Below, one piece after another: positions 1 to 13,528 of a stretch of DNA of 64,000 nucleotides. Within the stretch, counting starts at the first letter, position 1, and each line of letters starts with the position of its first letter. Location: contig JAZARR010000059.1 in NCBI GenBank assembly GCA_037389465.1, positions 4,425,001 through 4,489,000 of the forward strand, read 5' to 3'. The notes under the pieces were generated by a model, which saw only the letters and a program-made list of their open reading frames with translations, ran no database searches and was not told where the DNA came from. Source of the DNA: Baylisascaris procyonis. Lineage: Eukaryota; Nematoda; Chromadorea; Rhabditida; Ascarididae. The translations under genes and the position numbers were made by a program.

Positions 1-3000
1 TTTGGGAATGCGCCTTTTAATCGACGGCTGTATAAATCTCAATATTATTCATACTGATCGTTGGTGTAGATATTCGTGAATGAGCGCATGATAAGCGCTT
101 GAGGGGTTGCATCAGGGGCTGAATGGTTCCGTAGGCTAAGAATTTGAGCATAAGGCTATGAATAGAGATTTGTTTACTTACTGACATATAACGATGTTGA
201 GTACTTCCACTCCACGTAACGCAATGGTGAATTATTTGTGCACAAAGTGCTGATGAACTTGCTTATAACAGATAGTGGAACAGGGTGGTGAATATTAACT
301 ACTATATGAGATTTTGCGGGTTTTAACTAAGATATGACAATTGAATAAAATTTAGCAAAGCTTAATCAAATTTCAAAACGGCGGCAAAGGCAGGTTTATA
401 TCGATGAACTGATCCATGCACAATTTGAGACAATTTTATATGTCAAAATTGATGCATTGGGATAGATTTCTCTGTCTCTCGTTAATATCTGAATGCACTA
501 TTTAGCGTACTGTAATGTATTCGTGTAGTAATGACCCATCGCAGTGTCTTTGCCATTACTTCTATTATACAGTGATAAAGTTTAAGCGAAGAGTGCAATC
601 GATGTTAAGAATTATAGAACTAACGGCAGAGGTATATCTACTCATGCCAATATTTGAACGCCGCCAAATAGGAATAGCTATAGTATGTCATCGGTAGAAC
701 TTTTCTGGATACGACAGAAACTGAATCCTAGTCATATTTCATTAATGCCCAAATATTGAGTAACAGTATTAACAAAGAATCCGAATAAATACATTTTATG
801 CGCACTCTATTGCAGATGTACTGACACCTCTTCAATTACCAATTGCTGCAAACATTCGAACGTTTCGGCGAGCATTCTGCATTCCCTATCTTTTCACATC
901 GGGCTAACACATCAATCCAAAAGCAATTGCCTATTTGGCAGAAATTTTTGAAATAAAAAACTTCAAAATATAGATAACATCAAATGTGATTTGTTTGGGC
1001 GGCGGAAAGGAAGAGATTAGTACGGCACAATTTGACATTTTAGTCTTCACAAATAGAACTTCCAATACAGTTCAGTAGATATCACATCAAAAATAAAACA
1101 GCATAGAGTTCAATTTAGTTACAACAAGCATGGCATAAAGCTGTATATTTTTCAAAAAGCTATTGCAGAAAAATCATATGCCAGGAAAGAAGATAGGGTG
1201 GCACAAACAAACGCACAGATATAGGAGGTTGCAAAGCTAGGATCTTCTCATAATGAAAGAGAAAATTCATGCAACAACAAATATGAAGCCATATTTTGAA
1301 GAGCAATAAGAATTGTGATTTTTGCATGGCACAGTCTGCGTTTAGTCTGAATAGCAGAGCGTGGATAAGGTGGAAAAAGAGGTCGACTCGAGGCACAAAT
1401 TCTAGGAGAGAGTGTGGTCAGCTGCCACATGCATACACACTGAATTGTTTTGAAAGTGACACTCGTCAACGTTGACAGGTACTTTTTTTTGAGCGTCGAC
1501 AAAGCCAAATTGGACTGGCTGCCCGTTCGACGAGCCGAGCACTGCGCTCAAAGCACCTATAACTGGCCATTTCTTTTGTGTGCACAAACAATGCAGCATC
1601 CAGTATAAGAGGAGAATATATCGGCCGCACTCTAGTAAGCTGTTAACGTGTCGTATTTGTGCATAAACATTTGAACGTACCGGAACTCTGATCTCTTCGA
1701 TGAGAGTAAAGTGAAATTGAAACTCCTGAGAAGACAAATTTTCGTATCACTTTATGCGAAAACGTTCCGATGCATTTGTTGCAACATTGAGAAAGGGTGC
1801 AATGGCTTTGTAACGTAACTCATGTATCTTTATAATATATCGAATTATTATATCCCTTTTATTATATATATCAATATGCATCAGTCACAAAGAAATAACG
1901 ATTTCAGTGAAAACTGCTTCGCCTCGAGAGTTGAGCACTATTACTATCAGTTCTTTCGATGTGGGAATCATGCACAAAGTTGCAAACCGCTTATCTTTTT
2001 TTTTTTTTAATTTCATTAGATAAAAGTGCATGCCTTGGGAAATTTCTATCAGTTGAAGAAAACGGCTTTAAAAATGAATTGTACAACAGCGTTATAAAGT
2101 ATGCAAGGGAATTCAACCTGTTATAGAATAATATTGCATATAGGAAAATGTATCTGAAAAATACAAACCATATTTTTGCACTTTTTGACGCGACACGTGC
2201 TAATGTCAACTTTGCCATCAATAACAAATTTTATTACTGCTTTTTCGATGTTACCTCAGCTATTGGAAATTAAGAGAGGATTAGTCGCCTCAAGAATTAC
2301 TGGTGAAAATTATAAAACTTAGAATCTTGAGCAGAACTATGAGCAATTTCATTAGTCATTTCTAATAAATGTAGCGTTTCTTTGATAAATATCAATCTTC
2401 CATATTTCTCGTTGAAAAAATGAAACTTTCTAAGGAAACTCAATAAAATTTGCAAAACTGCCTTTCCAGTCAGAGCGAATTGGAGGAGTTATATTTTAAA
2501 AATTCTTTTCCAGTTCCTTTCTTTGAGTTATGCCATTGCTCAACAATAGAGCTGGTTGTAGGTTTATTGCTTTCGTGGGAGAGACGCTTTTAGTATGCAG
2601 TGGTTACATTGTGGTGAATTGGAAAGTATGAGAGACGAAATTGGGAGAGCAAGAAGCGGCCATTTCATCCGCTTTAGATGCTTTAACCACTCAAACTCAA
2701 TGCCCATTATCCGCTTTGTCGGCGTTTCCAGTTTGCTTACGCATGCGATGCGCTCAGCCGTTGTTGATCATGTTGTGTGTCTTTCGGCATAGTTTCGACA
2801 GTTCAGAGTCAACGCTCTTCAAACGAGCACTTTTGCACAGCAACGATGCTACTATAAGTTTACAAGAATACATTTTTTTAGCATTTCTCCACTCATTACA
2901 TTGTTTCAAGTGACCTTATAAATAAGTTTTGAAATCTACAGTCACAAATGAACATAGAAAACTGCAAAAGAGCAGAAAGAAAATAATGAAATCAAGGAAT

Positions 3001-6000
3001 GCAACTTCCCATAACAAAGCTTCGGATATAGCATACAACAAGAATTGTAAGATGATAATAACTTTTATGTAGACAGATGTCATTCAGCACAGTAAGGAAC
3101 ACAAAAGACTTCAATAGAGAAAAGTGCAAACGGACTAGAGAACTAAGAAATCAAGACGGGAAATAAAACGGTAAGAATATTTGAGTGAATGACTGTTTGC
3201 CATCAAAGATTCCATAAAGGGACAACTCTGAATTGAGATCTGTGAAGTAGGGTGTTCAATGCACAATTTTTGTGAATCACAATATTTGAATACCGTGAAC
3301 ACATCGTTCTCGAGGGAACGCCAATGTGAATATCACCTATAGACGAATGCCCCAAAAATGATTTACTACTTTATGGCACGAAGTAGAATCCAACCCTACT
3401 CGACGATATGCAAAGGATTGCAAATATGATATTTGAGCTGTATACTCTGGAGTGCGGGATGCGCAATTTTGGATGCAACAAGCGATATAAGTGAAATGCC
3501 TCCGATCATTTCCAACAACATTAATATCAGTATGAGGATACGGGATCAAATTTGAGAGCAATATTCAAAGAAGCTTTGTTTCTCGACTTCTGAATTATTT
3601 TGAGAAAATATCCGCATCAATCTTTGGAGAACTTAAGTGACTTTGGCATCATATAAGCAAACTATAAAAGAATATCATCGTCTTGTTTGAAGACGAGTGA
3701 GTGAAAAATTGAAAAGATCGCATAGTTAACAGCATCAATAGTCACTTGAGATTCATTTTCCCAAAGTGTTTATCGTTTTAGTCAAGTTTGTGTGATTTTT
3801 TTGTGGGTTGTAAATCTATTCAAAGGCACGGATTTTCGATTGGTCAACTTCTGGGAGATTTGTGTGTTTGTGTGATGTTTTGATGCTCCCATTTCGTAAT
3901 CCTGAAAGAATATAGCAAACAAAGTTATCAGTACCGATCAATTATCCTAAGCATTAGGCTGATTATTTAGACTTACCAACTAGATAAATTTCAGACCTCG
4001 GAATTGTGTATGCCATTCGGATACTGAGCGATAGATAAGCGGTTCTTTATGAGTACATATGAAGGATTTTCGCAGCGATATGAGAGACGCAGCAAAAGAG
4101 CTATTCGCGTGACATATTTACGCACTATTTGGCTGACCGAGAGTTTTCACATAGTCCTAACTGTCTTAATTCAGTCTTCGTAAAACATAACGAGGAGTGG
4201 CACTATTGGAAAGTTTCATGCCAACGCTCGAGAGTATGCTGTCGAATATGCAGCCACAAATCGTGACTGTTGCATTCATCAAATCTTTTGAATTTTCGGG
4301 TATCAACATTCGACGAATACATGCAGATTTACACGGACAGGACGACTTCAACGAACGGATATGAACTCAGAGGTCAAATTCCAAATTTCAACATCAGCAA
4401 GAAGGTCTAATATGCAAACAGTGAAGTTATGTTTAATCACCACATCTCAAGGGAGTTATGAGCACTTAAAGGCGTTTAAAAGTTTGCACAAGTTTTATAC
4501 CAACCAGGATGTAGGACAGAAAATTCTGCTGAAGAATGCAGCATAACAGATTTTGCTGAAGATCTCTTCGGGAATCGGATGGGGTGTAATAAGAAGGGAC
4601 ACACAATTCCCATAATGCATCACTGCCAACTTCCAACGAAAAATTCTCGACTCTATACCCGATTCCAGCTGTTTCGCTCAGTATCAACTGAGATTCGTAT
4701 CGTTGTTTCGTTGCAGCGCGTTCGGCTCACGCAACGAATGATTGCAGCACAGTATCATTCGCTAAGAGGTTTCGCCCACTCTGCATCTCTACGGACATTT
4801 TCACGCTGTCCGAATTCTTGGCTTAGTACGGAACGGTTTCAAAAATGCGCCAAGAAATCCGTTCGATTTTCAAGTAAAGCAAACTAGTGCTTTCATGCGT
4901 AACATGGAATTTTTGTTCAGCGTGTATCGACTATTTCGGGCAAAATTTGAGTGTTTTTACGCAACCGCTTTTTCTCTGCTTCCGTCTTTTATGAAACGAA
5001 AGGGTGAGACTATGCTCCAAAAGGTTTATTGGGAGCATTAGCGTCGCAAATGTTATGTACGGTGGCGTCATTGCAAGAAGTGTTGCACACGTTGTGAATT
5101 GTTCGCAGGTAATGGTGTATCAAGGAACCGATCTTGTTGTACTGAAGTTGTTGCTACTTTTTGTGTTCCTTATCTCGAGTTTTTTTGTCAAACTTGAGCG
5201 ATTCGTAAATCGTCCTTCGTCATAACGTTGTACATTGCCAGGCTTCTATTGGTGCAGCTGTTACTTTGAAAGTGTCTTGTATATGGGACTGCATGAAGAG
5301 AAGAGGCTTCTTGCAATGAAGCTCATTTTCGCCTATTTAAATGATGGTGCACATGTTCACGAGTGTCAAAAACTTCTTCCGGTTTTAAAAGTGTTTATGA
5401 TTCTTCATCTTGTTGGACGCATTATTTTGCTGATTTGCCTCAAAAACAAAAATTGTTGATCGGCAAATCATCATTGATCCAATTGTTTCATCTACTAGCG
5501 CCCTACTGTTGATCGCTTCACGCTATCAGAGCAGAAAAGATTCTAGGTGAGAACGGGTGAAGTGCACCTGCAAGTATTTTATTAGCCACCAATCGAGAGA
5601 GGTCTCTAAGTAGACACACCGCAGCGTGAATGCGTTCCATTATCAAAGCAGCATGCCTACTCCGTTTTTCAACCACGATTGGCTCTCAACATATGATGTA
5701 GTCAACAATCCCAAAATGTATGCAGATTTAAATGCAGTGCAGTTAGATTCTTTCCTATATTCGCTACAGCGCATGTAGTATGGCCAAGTCGTTCCCGCAG
5801 ATAGGAATTTAAAGGGCAGAAACGAATCCACAAGGTTGTTATTTCAGAAACGTGCCTCTCACGGATTCTTTCATTCTAGTGGTCCCATCTTAACAAATAT
5901 TTTACTATGACATTAGTGTGTTAAAAGCTGTGAGCTGATCTAGTAAATGGGGTTCTGGTGGCTGTGGATAAGGGGCATTTAATTTCGGTAATAGTGCTGC

Positions 6001-6172
6001 GTAAATAGTCATGCCTTTCTCTTTTTTTTTTCTTCTGTAACTCTGAAGCAACACCCAGTCGAAAGCGAAATGGCGTTCGGGCATCTTGTTTCAGCAGTAG
6101 TTTTTTAGGCAGTGAAAAATTCCCGTTTCACTCTCTACAGCGTCTCTTGTCTACGTATAAGTATCACAAGCA
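1..6172. other. Intergenic, no supported gene
   Basis: I see no chain of exons with consistent phase, start and stop here. Open frames exist, including a 111-codon minus-strand frame at 1402-1737 and short + frames at 2595-2913, 4579-4887 and 5004-5459. None resembles a family I know, and most are crossed by open frames on the other strand. The stretch 4680-5450 has somewhat higher GC than its surroundings and could hide an exon. A T-run lies at 1996-2008. Confidence 0.5.
6126..6140 (+). promoter_or_regulatory. Candidate trans-splice acceptor upstream of BuGZ
   Basis: A pyrimidine-rich tract ending in CTCTACAG lies 32 bases before the BuGZ start codon. Nematode mRNAs often receive a spliced leader at such an acceptor a few tens of bases before the ATG. 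No donor belonging to an upstream exon is evident, which favours trans- over cis-splicing. This is inferred from position and sequence only. Confidence 0.4.
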
Positions 6173-9100
6173 ATGGGTCGAAAGAAGAAACGAATTGCAA
6201 GACCTTGGTGTTGGTGAGTCAGCTGTCTTTTGCATTTTCCTGACTTTATTTGTTGATAGTTGTGCTCTGAACCTTCGACCATTCTGATGAAATAGAACTG
6301 TATTGAGGGCTGACGATTTTAAGTCAACACGCAATGTCCATCAACTGCAGTTTTATTTTTCCGTCTTTAAGCGATATCTGTAGTTTTTCATTGCGGTGGC
6401 GGGTAAATGAAACTTTCCATCCTCAGGAAAAGTCTCTCCAAGTTTAGCATGGTCGATTGACTTGGATTGTAGGGGGAAATAATAAAATCGCGCTTAGAGC
6501 ACCCAAAGTAACAAAGTTTTTATCAGTAGTACATCCAAAAAAGAGTAGGGGTATAGATGCTGGTCCTGAGCTATAGAGCTTTGCCGTCAAGGCTGAGCCG
6601 TTCCGACCAAATCGCGATAGACGTGCCTTTTTCAAAAACTGCCGTGAGGGTCGAAGAGGTGCACTTTGTTGTTCACGTTGATAATGTTGTATACCTAACG
6701 CCTCATGTAACGCTTCCGTTGCATGGACGAATTTGGGATCATTTGGAGGTGATGGGTAAAGCGGGTAGGTGGAGTAGCGCTCGCGATGCATTTGAGGCTA
6801 AGGAAAGAAGTGAAACGACTTGCGGAAAAAAACTTTTGGAAAAAGAAGCGAGGAAAAGCAACTTTTCGGCCTCTTTCGTGGTGGCCTGTCGAATTGCCAG
6901 AACTGTTTATTTCCGAGACACAGTAAGTAAATAGTACTAATCCACGTGGTGTTTATTTTGCTGTAAAACCGTACGGATGTTTTGTTGCAATGATCGCAGC
7001 AAGATAGGAACTGGATGTTGCTGCTCCTGGAATATGAATAAATCGAAAGGGTGCGTGTTTAATTCCAGGTATTGCAACCGCGAATTCGAAGATGAAAAGA
7101 TATTGATTCAGCATCAAAAGGCGAAGCATTTCAAGTGTCACATATGTCATAAGAAACTTTTTACCGGACCAGGTTTGGCGATACACTGTATGCAGGTTAT
7201 TTTCTTTTTCTTTCGCCCCTAGGACGGCGACCTGTAGGGGGTGTAGGGTGTAAGTGTTGATGCAATCGGCGCACTCTTTTAAGTTCCGAAATAGTCCGAT
7301 GGTCAACGTCTTAAGCTGTCCAGTGGAATGAATTTATCTCGCTGTTTATTTTGATGTTCCTTCTGATTCACACCAACTGTTTTGTATTGATTTGGTCCTA
7401 TTACCCGTTGCTCTATAATTCATCGGAACGACTCTCTTCTTTAAACAGGTCCCATTTATAATATAACGCCCTCTTATGCAAATTTCAGAAGCGTTTCTAT
7501 GATTACACGGGACCATTCTATGCTTTTTTATGTGCATTTAGCAGTATTAGATTGGTAAATTACGTTGCAAAGATCTGTCGAAATGAGACGCTTATTACCA
7601 ATCATCGATCGGTCCACTATATTCGGCTCCCATGCAAACCCAGAAAACTCATCGCAGATTTTTGGGAAGAGATTGGGGATGAGCCTAAAATGGCTGCTTT
7701 GAGGAACGAAACTTTTGTTGATTTAGTAAAGTGAAATGCAAATGAGGGAGCAGCATTTACAAATGTGAATGGATTCTTGTACATGCTCTAGGTAGAAAAA
7801 CTTCCTCACTGCTTCAACTATTAGCTAAATAAAAATTTCATTCAAACATGAGCATTTTTAAATGTTTTTGAAAATTTGAGTACGTAGATGTGCAAATATT
7901 GAGGCCGAAAATGCGTTCCTCTTCTCTAATAAAAAAGAAAGTGATAATCGTTGCTAGATTCCACATTTATTTCGTTTATTAATAATACAATGAAGTGTTT
8001 TTGTAAGTCGGTAGGTTTGCTTGTTCATTTGATATGCAGATTCTTGTACAGTGCCATATAGGAAGGTTTTATACGAACGCAAATTTAGATTCTTATGACT
8101 TCGATGTTTTTTGCATCCAATATTGTTCTGTTCTTTTCTTGGTACTAATGGCGGTCGATATATGACGACTGTTTTCTTTTTGGTTTTTTCAGTAATATTT
8201 GCGCAGTTGCTGGCGTCATCATTTCGTCACCGTTTTAGACGAGAGGGGAAATCTTAACAGCATCACTGAAAATTTCCAGGAGATGGGAAAAAATGAGGTA
8301 GTGCACAGGATAGGGAGACGTAAGGCAATGAAAAAAGAAAGCCATGAACATTTTTGAATGCGGTTTTGAGGTGTAACGGTTTTTCTACCACCAAATCGAA
8401 AATTGTTCGCATGTAGAGACGTCATGCATCAAACACGTGTTTCCCAAAAACAGAAAAAGATATGCTGCTTTATATCTTCCTGGAAGCGCACTTGGTATAT
8501 CCGGAAGTCTATCTATGGTCTATTTGTTTTCTTTCTCTCGCCTATCCGAAAAAACCAAAGCTGTGCTCAGATCCGTGCGTAGTTCAACCGTGTTAGTACA
8601 GATTTGGTTTTTTTTTTTTACATATCGTGTTTTTCTTTGTTTCCAGTTGTATTCCAGAAATAAAAGCACAAGCTTTTTCGAATTCAAATTCGTGGTATAA
8701 GGAATCGACTTTTTTTTGCTCATGACTTCAGCCTTAAGAGAAATTCTGATGGCGGTTATATAAAGCAGACTACACATGCGCATCCTCTTCTAGCTTTTGT
8801 TGTTCCGTCCACAAACTTGCAGTTAATTTATGTGCTTTACTTAGTGACTTTTAATGTTCATGCATCATAATTTCTCTCAAAACCTTTTTTTCCGAATTTT
8901 TGCACAGTCATAAAAAATCACGAAAAATCCCATTTCGTTTGGTGAAACATGAAGCGGGGGGGGGGGGATCTTGTATGTGATTTGGATGCGGAAGAGAGAT
9001 TCAATGCTCTTCGACCGGCCAGTTTCCATAATGAAACCTCTTATCATGCTGCGTAAAGAGGAAGGGTAGAACGCAGAATGAGCGTTTCACGGGAAGGTAA

Positions 9101-12100
9101 ATTAGCCGCTGGTAGGAAGGTACTGATACGTCATCAAAGGTGCTTTTTTCCCTCTTCTTCCTCTTTTCTCTCCTTCGCTTCCCACTCACCTCCGCTTATT
9201 CTCTAATCCTAACAAGAAAGAAAAACACTCAATTGCCTTCGAATTCTTTTTCTTTTTTGAAGCCAGAACAATGTTATAACCGTTTTATGAAGAAGCTTTC
9301 ATTTTGTTATAGGTTCATAAAGAAACCATCGACAAAATACCAGCAGCACTGCCGGGAAAAGACTCCGTTGAAGTGGAAGTGTACGGCATGGAGGGCATTC
9401 CGGATGATGCTGCATCTGGTAGTTTTTCCTCCTGACTGTTATGCATGATTTGCTATTTCAGAGCACTAGTCAGTGAATTCGCCCAACTCCGCCTTTTCCG
9501 TTATTGCATAGTAGGGAGGTGCACCGGACCTGCGACCAACTTTGGCACACTAGATATTGCAGGCAGTAAGAGATCTAAGCTTCCTTTCTGGATTAGTTGG
9601 TTGCCGGAAAAGAATTTCGAGGGAAACCTTTTAAGGTGAAGAAAAGAGGAGTCAATTCTGACAAACAAGCGCTCACTTTAACTGTTGCATATGATGTCTT
9701 ATATAATATCAACTCTGTGATTCCTCAGGGAAAAGATATTTTCCAGTCTTCAACTTATTGTTGGAATCAGAAACCTGTGAGGTTGATGTTAAATTGTGGC
9801 ACTTATAGTATAAGATGCCATCATATCAAAAAAGTCCTAGCCAAATTCATCATTTGTAACTTTTTATTAGTAAGTTTTAGGTTCTATAACTTCACCCGAA
9901 CTCAACTTTCATGCCATATGTGTATGTTGTATTTGCAGATGAGCCAAGTGCAAAAGCTTCTAAGCCGAATACGACTACTACTGCGTCTACGACGGCCTCT
10001 GTACAACCGCCTATTACTGCATTTCCGATTATGCCGCCAGGCAAGTCAATTCAGTCGTCGACAGGGTGGTGGTGGAAAGGTAGTATCTCATTTAAATTAG
10101 AAGTCAATGGCACAGTTATTACGTGCTGTACATTTTTATAATGGAGATGCTTTTGTTTTCATTTGTTACTGGTTTCGCGGAGGCGATATACTCCAATGGT
10201 TGGTGGGATATAAATAATCGATCGAAAAGGAAGCGGATCCGGCCGGTTAGATTTTCTTATTATTTTGCAACACTGCCATAGCCAGCATTATGTCCACTCT
10301 TCCTCACTCTCAGAAAAGCAGACTAAGCTGAGACCCTCTATTATTTTACTAGATCAAGACTTTTTCAATAGGTGATGCCGCTTTTTGTGTTGACAAGTTT
10401 TAATGAGCAATCACTTCTTCTCGCACAAAAATGAAAATGTGGTTAGAGCTTTGCCTGATTTCTAGTGTTAATCTGGCTCAGATCTTGACGCTCTCGCCAC
10501 ATCTGAACAGCAGTTGAAATGTTTGTATGCTTGAGTGCAGTGTTGACTGTGAAGGATGGCGACATCGAGTTCGGAATCTCTCTGCAAGCAAAGTTCAGAC
10601 CTCATCTATTAGTCCAGTTTTCACTTGCTATGTTGTGCATTATATATCTCGTTTTTTAAAGTCTGTTTGATTTCAGGAGTGCCTCCAATGATGCCTGGCT
10701 TCCCACCACTGCCACCGGGTGCAATGCCACCCTTTCTGCCACCTTTCGTACCGGGTGCTCCTATGCCTCCTCGAATGTTCCCTCCAGTTCCGATGGTCTC
10801 ACCGGGCGTCATTGCTCCGATTGCATCCACAGTTCCAGGGTAATGTTTCAGATATCTCATTTTCCCTGAAAACTATATACCGATTTTTTTTTTAAACATA
10901 AGTTGTGGCTGCATTTGAACATTCACATGTTTTCGAACGTCGGCAATCAATTTGAATATTGCAACTAACTGGTCGAGAACATACAAACAAAATTTTTCGC
11001 AGGAATGTTTCTATGGACGACAAACCTGGAAGTTCATTTCGTGAAGATCTGCTAACAACATTAGGAGGGTACAGTTATTGTGATTAGCCCAGCGCTCTCG
11101 AAGTTTTTTTTTCAGAGTCGTTCCTTTTGTCATCTGTACATCATACTTCACTACCAGTGTTTTGAATCCATTTGATGAGTTTTTCATGCATTTTTCCACT
11201 TTTTTAGTGAGGAAAAGACGAAATATAAATAGGTTATATATGGCACAATTTTGAACACTAATTGCATTGAGAGTGAGAAAAATTAACTGCAAGAAAATAT
11301 GCAGGAAGCATCTATCAAAAAAAAAAAAAAAATGTTCGATGAAGGAATTGAACTGAAATTCATTCGACAGTTAATATGAGAATTCTTTGTTTTCGTTAAT
11401 GTGCATATATGGAAAAAATTTTTTTAAGTTTGCTGCATTCGCATGTATGGGATCTTAGTTCGCGACAACTGTCCTAACATTATTTCTTACGCTTTCGGTC
11501 TAAGAAATACTCTTTCGTATATTAGGAGCAGCATAGAACTTGAGTTGAGGTTGAACAATTTCGTCTTGGTAATATAGAGCAGTGAATGTTAACATTTCAT
11601 TACATACGTAGGTAGAGTATGCATTCATTCAAACACTTTACTGATAATCTTCAACGCCGTCATTCTATAGAGAAATGAGTACTTTGTAATAGTACCGCTG
11701 AGTCTTAATTTTTGCTGATATTATCAATAAAAAACTTGTCGAACGTCGAGAATTATTTCTTGAAAATATTCGATCGTCTGTTTATAGTAGATTTAACCCT
11801 TATGTCGGTCGGTTCTCATTTATGCGCTGGTTGCTGAAACAAGAGTTAAGCCTTTTTTTTCACACATACGTGTGATCGTGCATTTCTTTGATCGAAGGTC
11901 GTCCCGCGTTTTGGCATTTCTTTAAGAATTCTGTAAAGGGAAATTAGGGGCTTCCACAATCATTCAAAAGTCCGTGGCAGTTGGACACTCAGTTCATGGC
12001 CACATTTTTATTAGTACTCCCTTCGCGGTCATGAAATCTGGAAATAAGATGTTCCCTCCTAGTATCAGCCGACAGCAATTGAACTCTGTTGAGTGCGTGA

Positions 12101-13528
12101 TTGTTACGTGAACGTTTCAGAGTTCCTGTGCCTCCACCAGCTCGGCCTACGCTCCCACCGTTGCCAACACCTGCGGCTGTGAAACCACCCATGGCACCTG
12201 TTCCACAGCCACCACCTGCTACGACTGTAGCACCTGCCGCTCCTGTGGTTCCAGCTGCCTTTCCGGCCTACAGCAATGATACTGGTGCGTTAGCAGTTGC
12301 CTCTGAACCACCAAAGGAAGCGAGTGTCGTTCAGAAGCTAGGCTCCAAAACACAAATCATGCACGTCGACGATAGTATTTCAATGGTGGGTGCATTTTCT
12401 GTGATGTAGCTTATATTCAGCGGGTAGTGGCAAGTTCATTAAGCGATCATGGATTGCAATCGCAGCATTTTAACGTCCCAAAAAAACCGTTTTAGGAATC
12501 ATCAAAAGCTGCACCAAGTGAGCCCGTTTCCATTCTCAAGTTAATAAGAATGTGTTGTCATTAGTTACAGAGCAGTCGTGAGGGGCTCTTCTCTCTCCTT
12601 TTTTATAGTAATAGCGCGGCATTTGGATATGAAGGAAACTAGGCTTTTTTCCATGTTTTCAGTTTACTTTTCTCTTCTTTTCTTTTTCCACCCATCTATC
12701 TTCGCACAATTTTTCGGCAACTGGCGCCTTCCTTCGAGAATCCACCTGGGCCTTGTCTCTCACTTCCGCTTTTCTCCTCCCTCATTAAGGATGGTCATTG
12801 TTCATTTGTACTGCAACACGAAAATGTTAAATCCAGAATTCAAGTAGTTCATGGAATGTCTTCCTCTTAACCAATTCATCGCAAGGTCTTGCGTGCAGCA
12901 GTGAGTTTCCACCCAGCATAATGAACAATTCATGGGCATTTTCATTGCAGTCTCCAGAACAGATTTTCGTTGAGAGTAGCACACTATGATCGATCGTTAT
13001 CATGGCTAACGACGCTGAATACGCAAAGTACCGCTGAAAATCGATTTTTTTTTTCTAGCTATTGCGTCTTTGTCAAGAGTATATCCTGAATGTATCAGAT
13101 AAGTTTCCATCGAATGTTCGAGGTTCGATGTTGTTGACTCAGTCTTCGGAACGATATCAGAAGTAGCTGATCTTCCCAAATCATTGTTCAAAATTTTCTG
13201 AAATTTCCCCTTAATGGACTCAATAACGGTACGGCATCGTAGTGCAGGCTACAGAATTTTTAGTGCGGTAAAGTGTACCGAAAGCTACAGAATCCTGCAA
13301 GTGCCGGTTTACGATTCCAGGCTATTTGAAACCCCCTTTCACTGCACTTTACCATCTTAATTTTAGAATGGCTTATGAAAATTTCTGAGGCATCTAATAA
13401 ATCCAGGTAGGTTGATGACAGTGTCCGGTAAAAGAAAATTGCGATATTTGCTGAGTTTTCATCAAGTTGCTTGTAAATGTGGAATATTACAGGAAGAACG
13501 GTGGGCCATGTTAAAGGGGTTGCTATGA
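6173..13528 (+). CDS. BuGZ/ZNF207-type zinc finger protein, 8 exons, about 301 aa
   Basis: Exons: 6173-6213, 7069-7195, 9313-9418, 9939-10040, 10677-10839, 11003-11068, 12121-12385, 13493-13528; phases agree and total 906 nt. It starts [20 protein letters not shown]. Two C2H2 fingers follow: C13-C16-H29-H34 and C37-C40-H53-H58, with the family signatures [17 protein letters not shown] and [16 protein letters not shown], then [11 protein letters not shown]. Residues about 93-270 are a Pro/Gly/Met-rich low-complexity region. The C-terminal [10 protein letters not shown] (281-290) joined to EERWAM resembles the GLEBS Bub3-binding motif of vertebrate BuGZ (PDEDISLEE). BuGZ family proteins bind microtubules and Bub3 and support spindle assembly and kinetochore function; a nuclear/spindle role is inferred here. 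Intron 4 appears to use a GC donor. Exon 6 is 66 nt and could be skipped without losing frame. The final exon is the least certain; an alternative terminal exon lies at 12496-12564. The likely C. elegans orthologue is B0035.1. Confidence 0.9.
12496..12564 (+). other. Possible alternative terminal exon of BuGZ
   Basis: After a CGTTTTAG acceptor, the frame continues in phase from the DSISM exon as [15 protein letters not shown] and reaches a TAG stop at 12562-12564. It has no obvious onward donor, so it could be a terminal exon replacing 13493-13528. It is less attractive because the GLEBS consensus calls for two glutamates followed by a basic residue, which the later exon supplies (EER) and this one does not (ES). 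Confidence 0.3.

Noticed and set aside
9597..10100. 167-codon + frame, the longest in the window
   Set aside because: It reads across an intron and BuGZ exon 4 in the wrong frame; the BuGZ frame there is the Thr/Pro-rich one.
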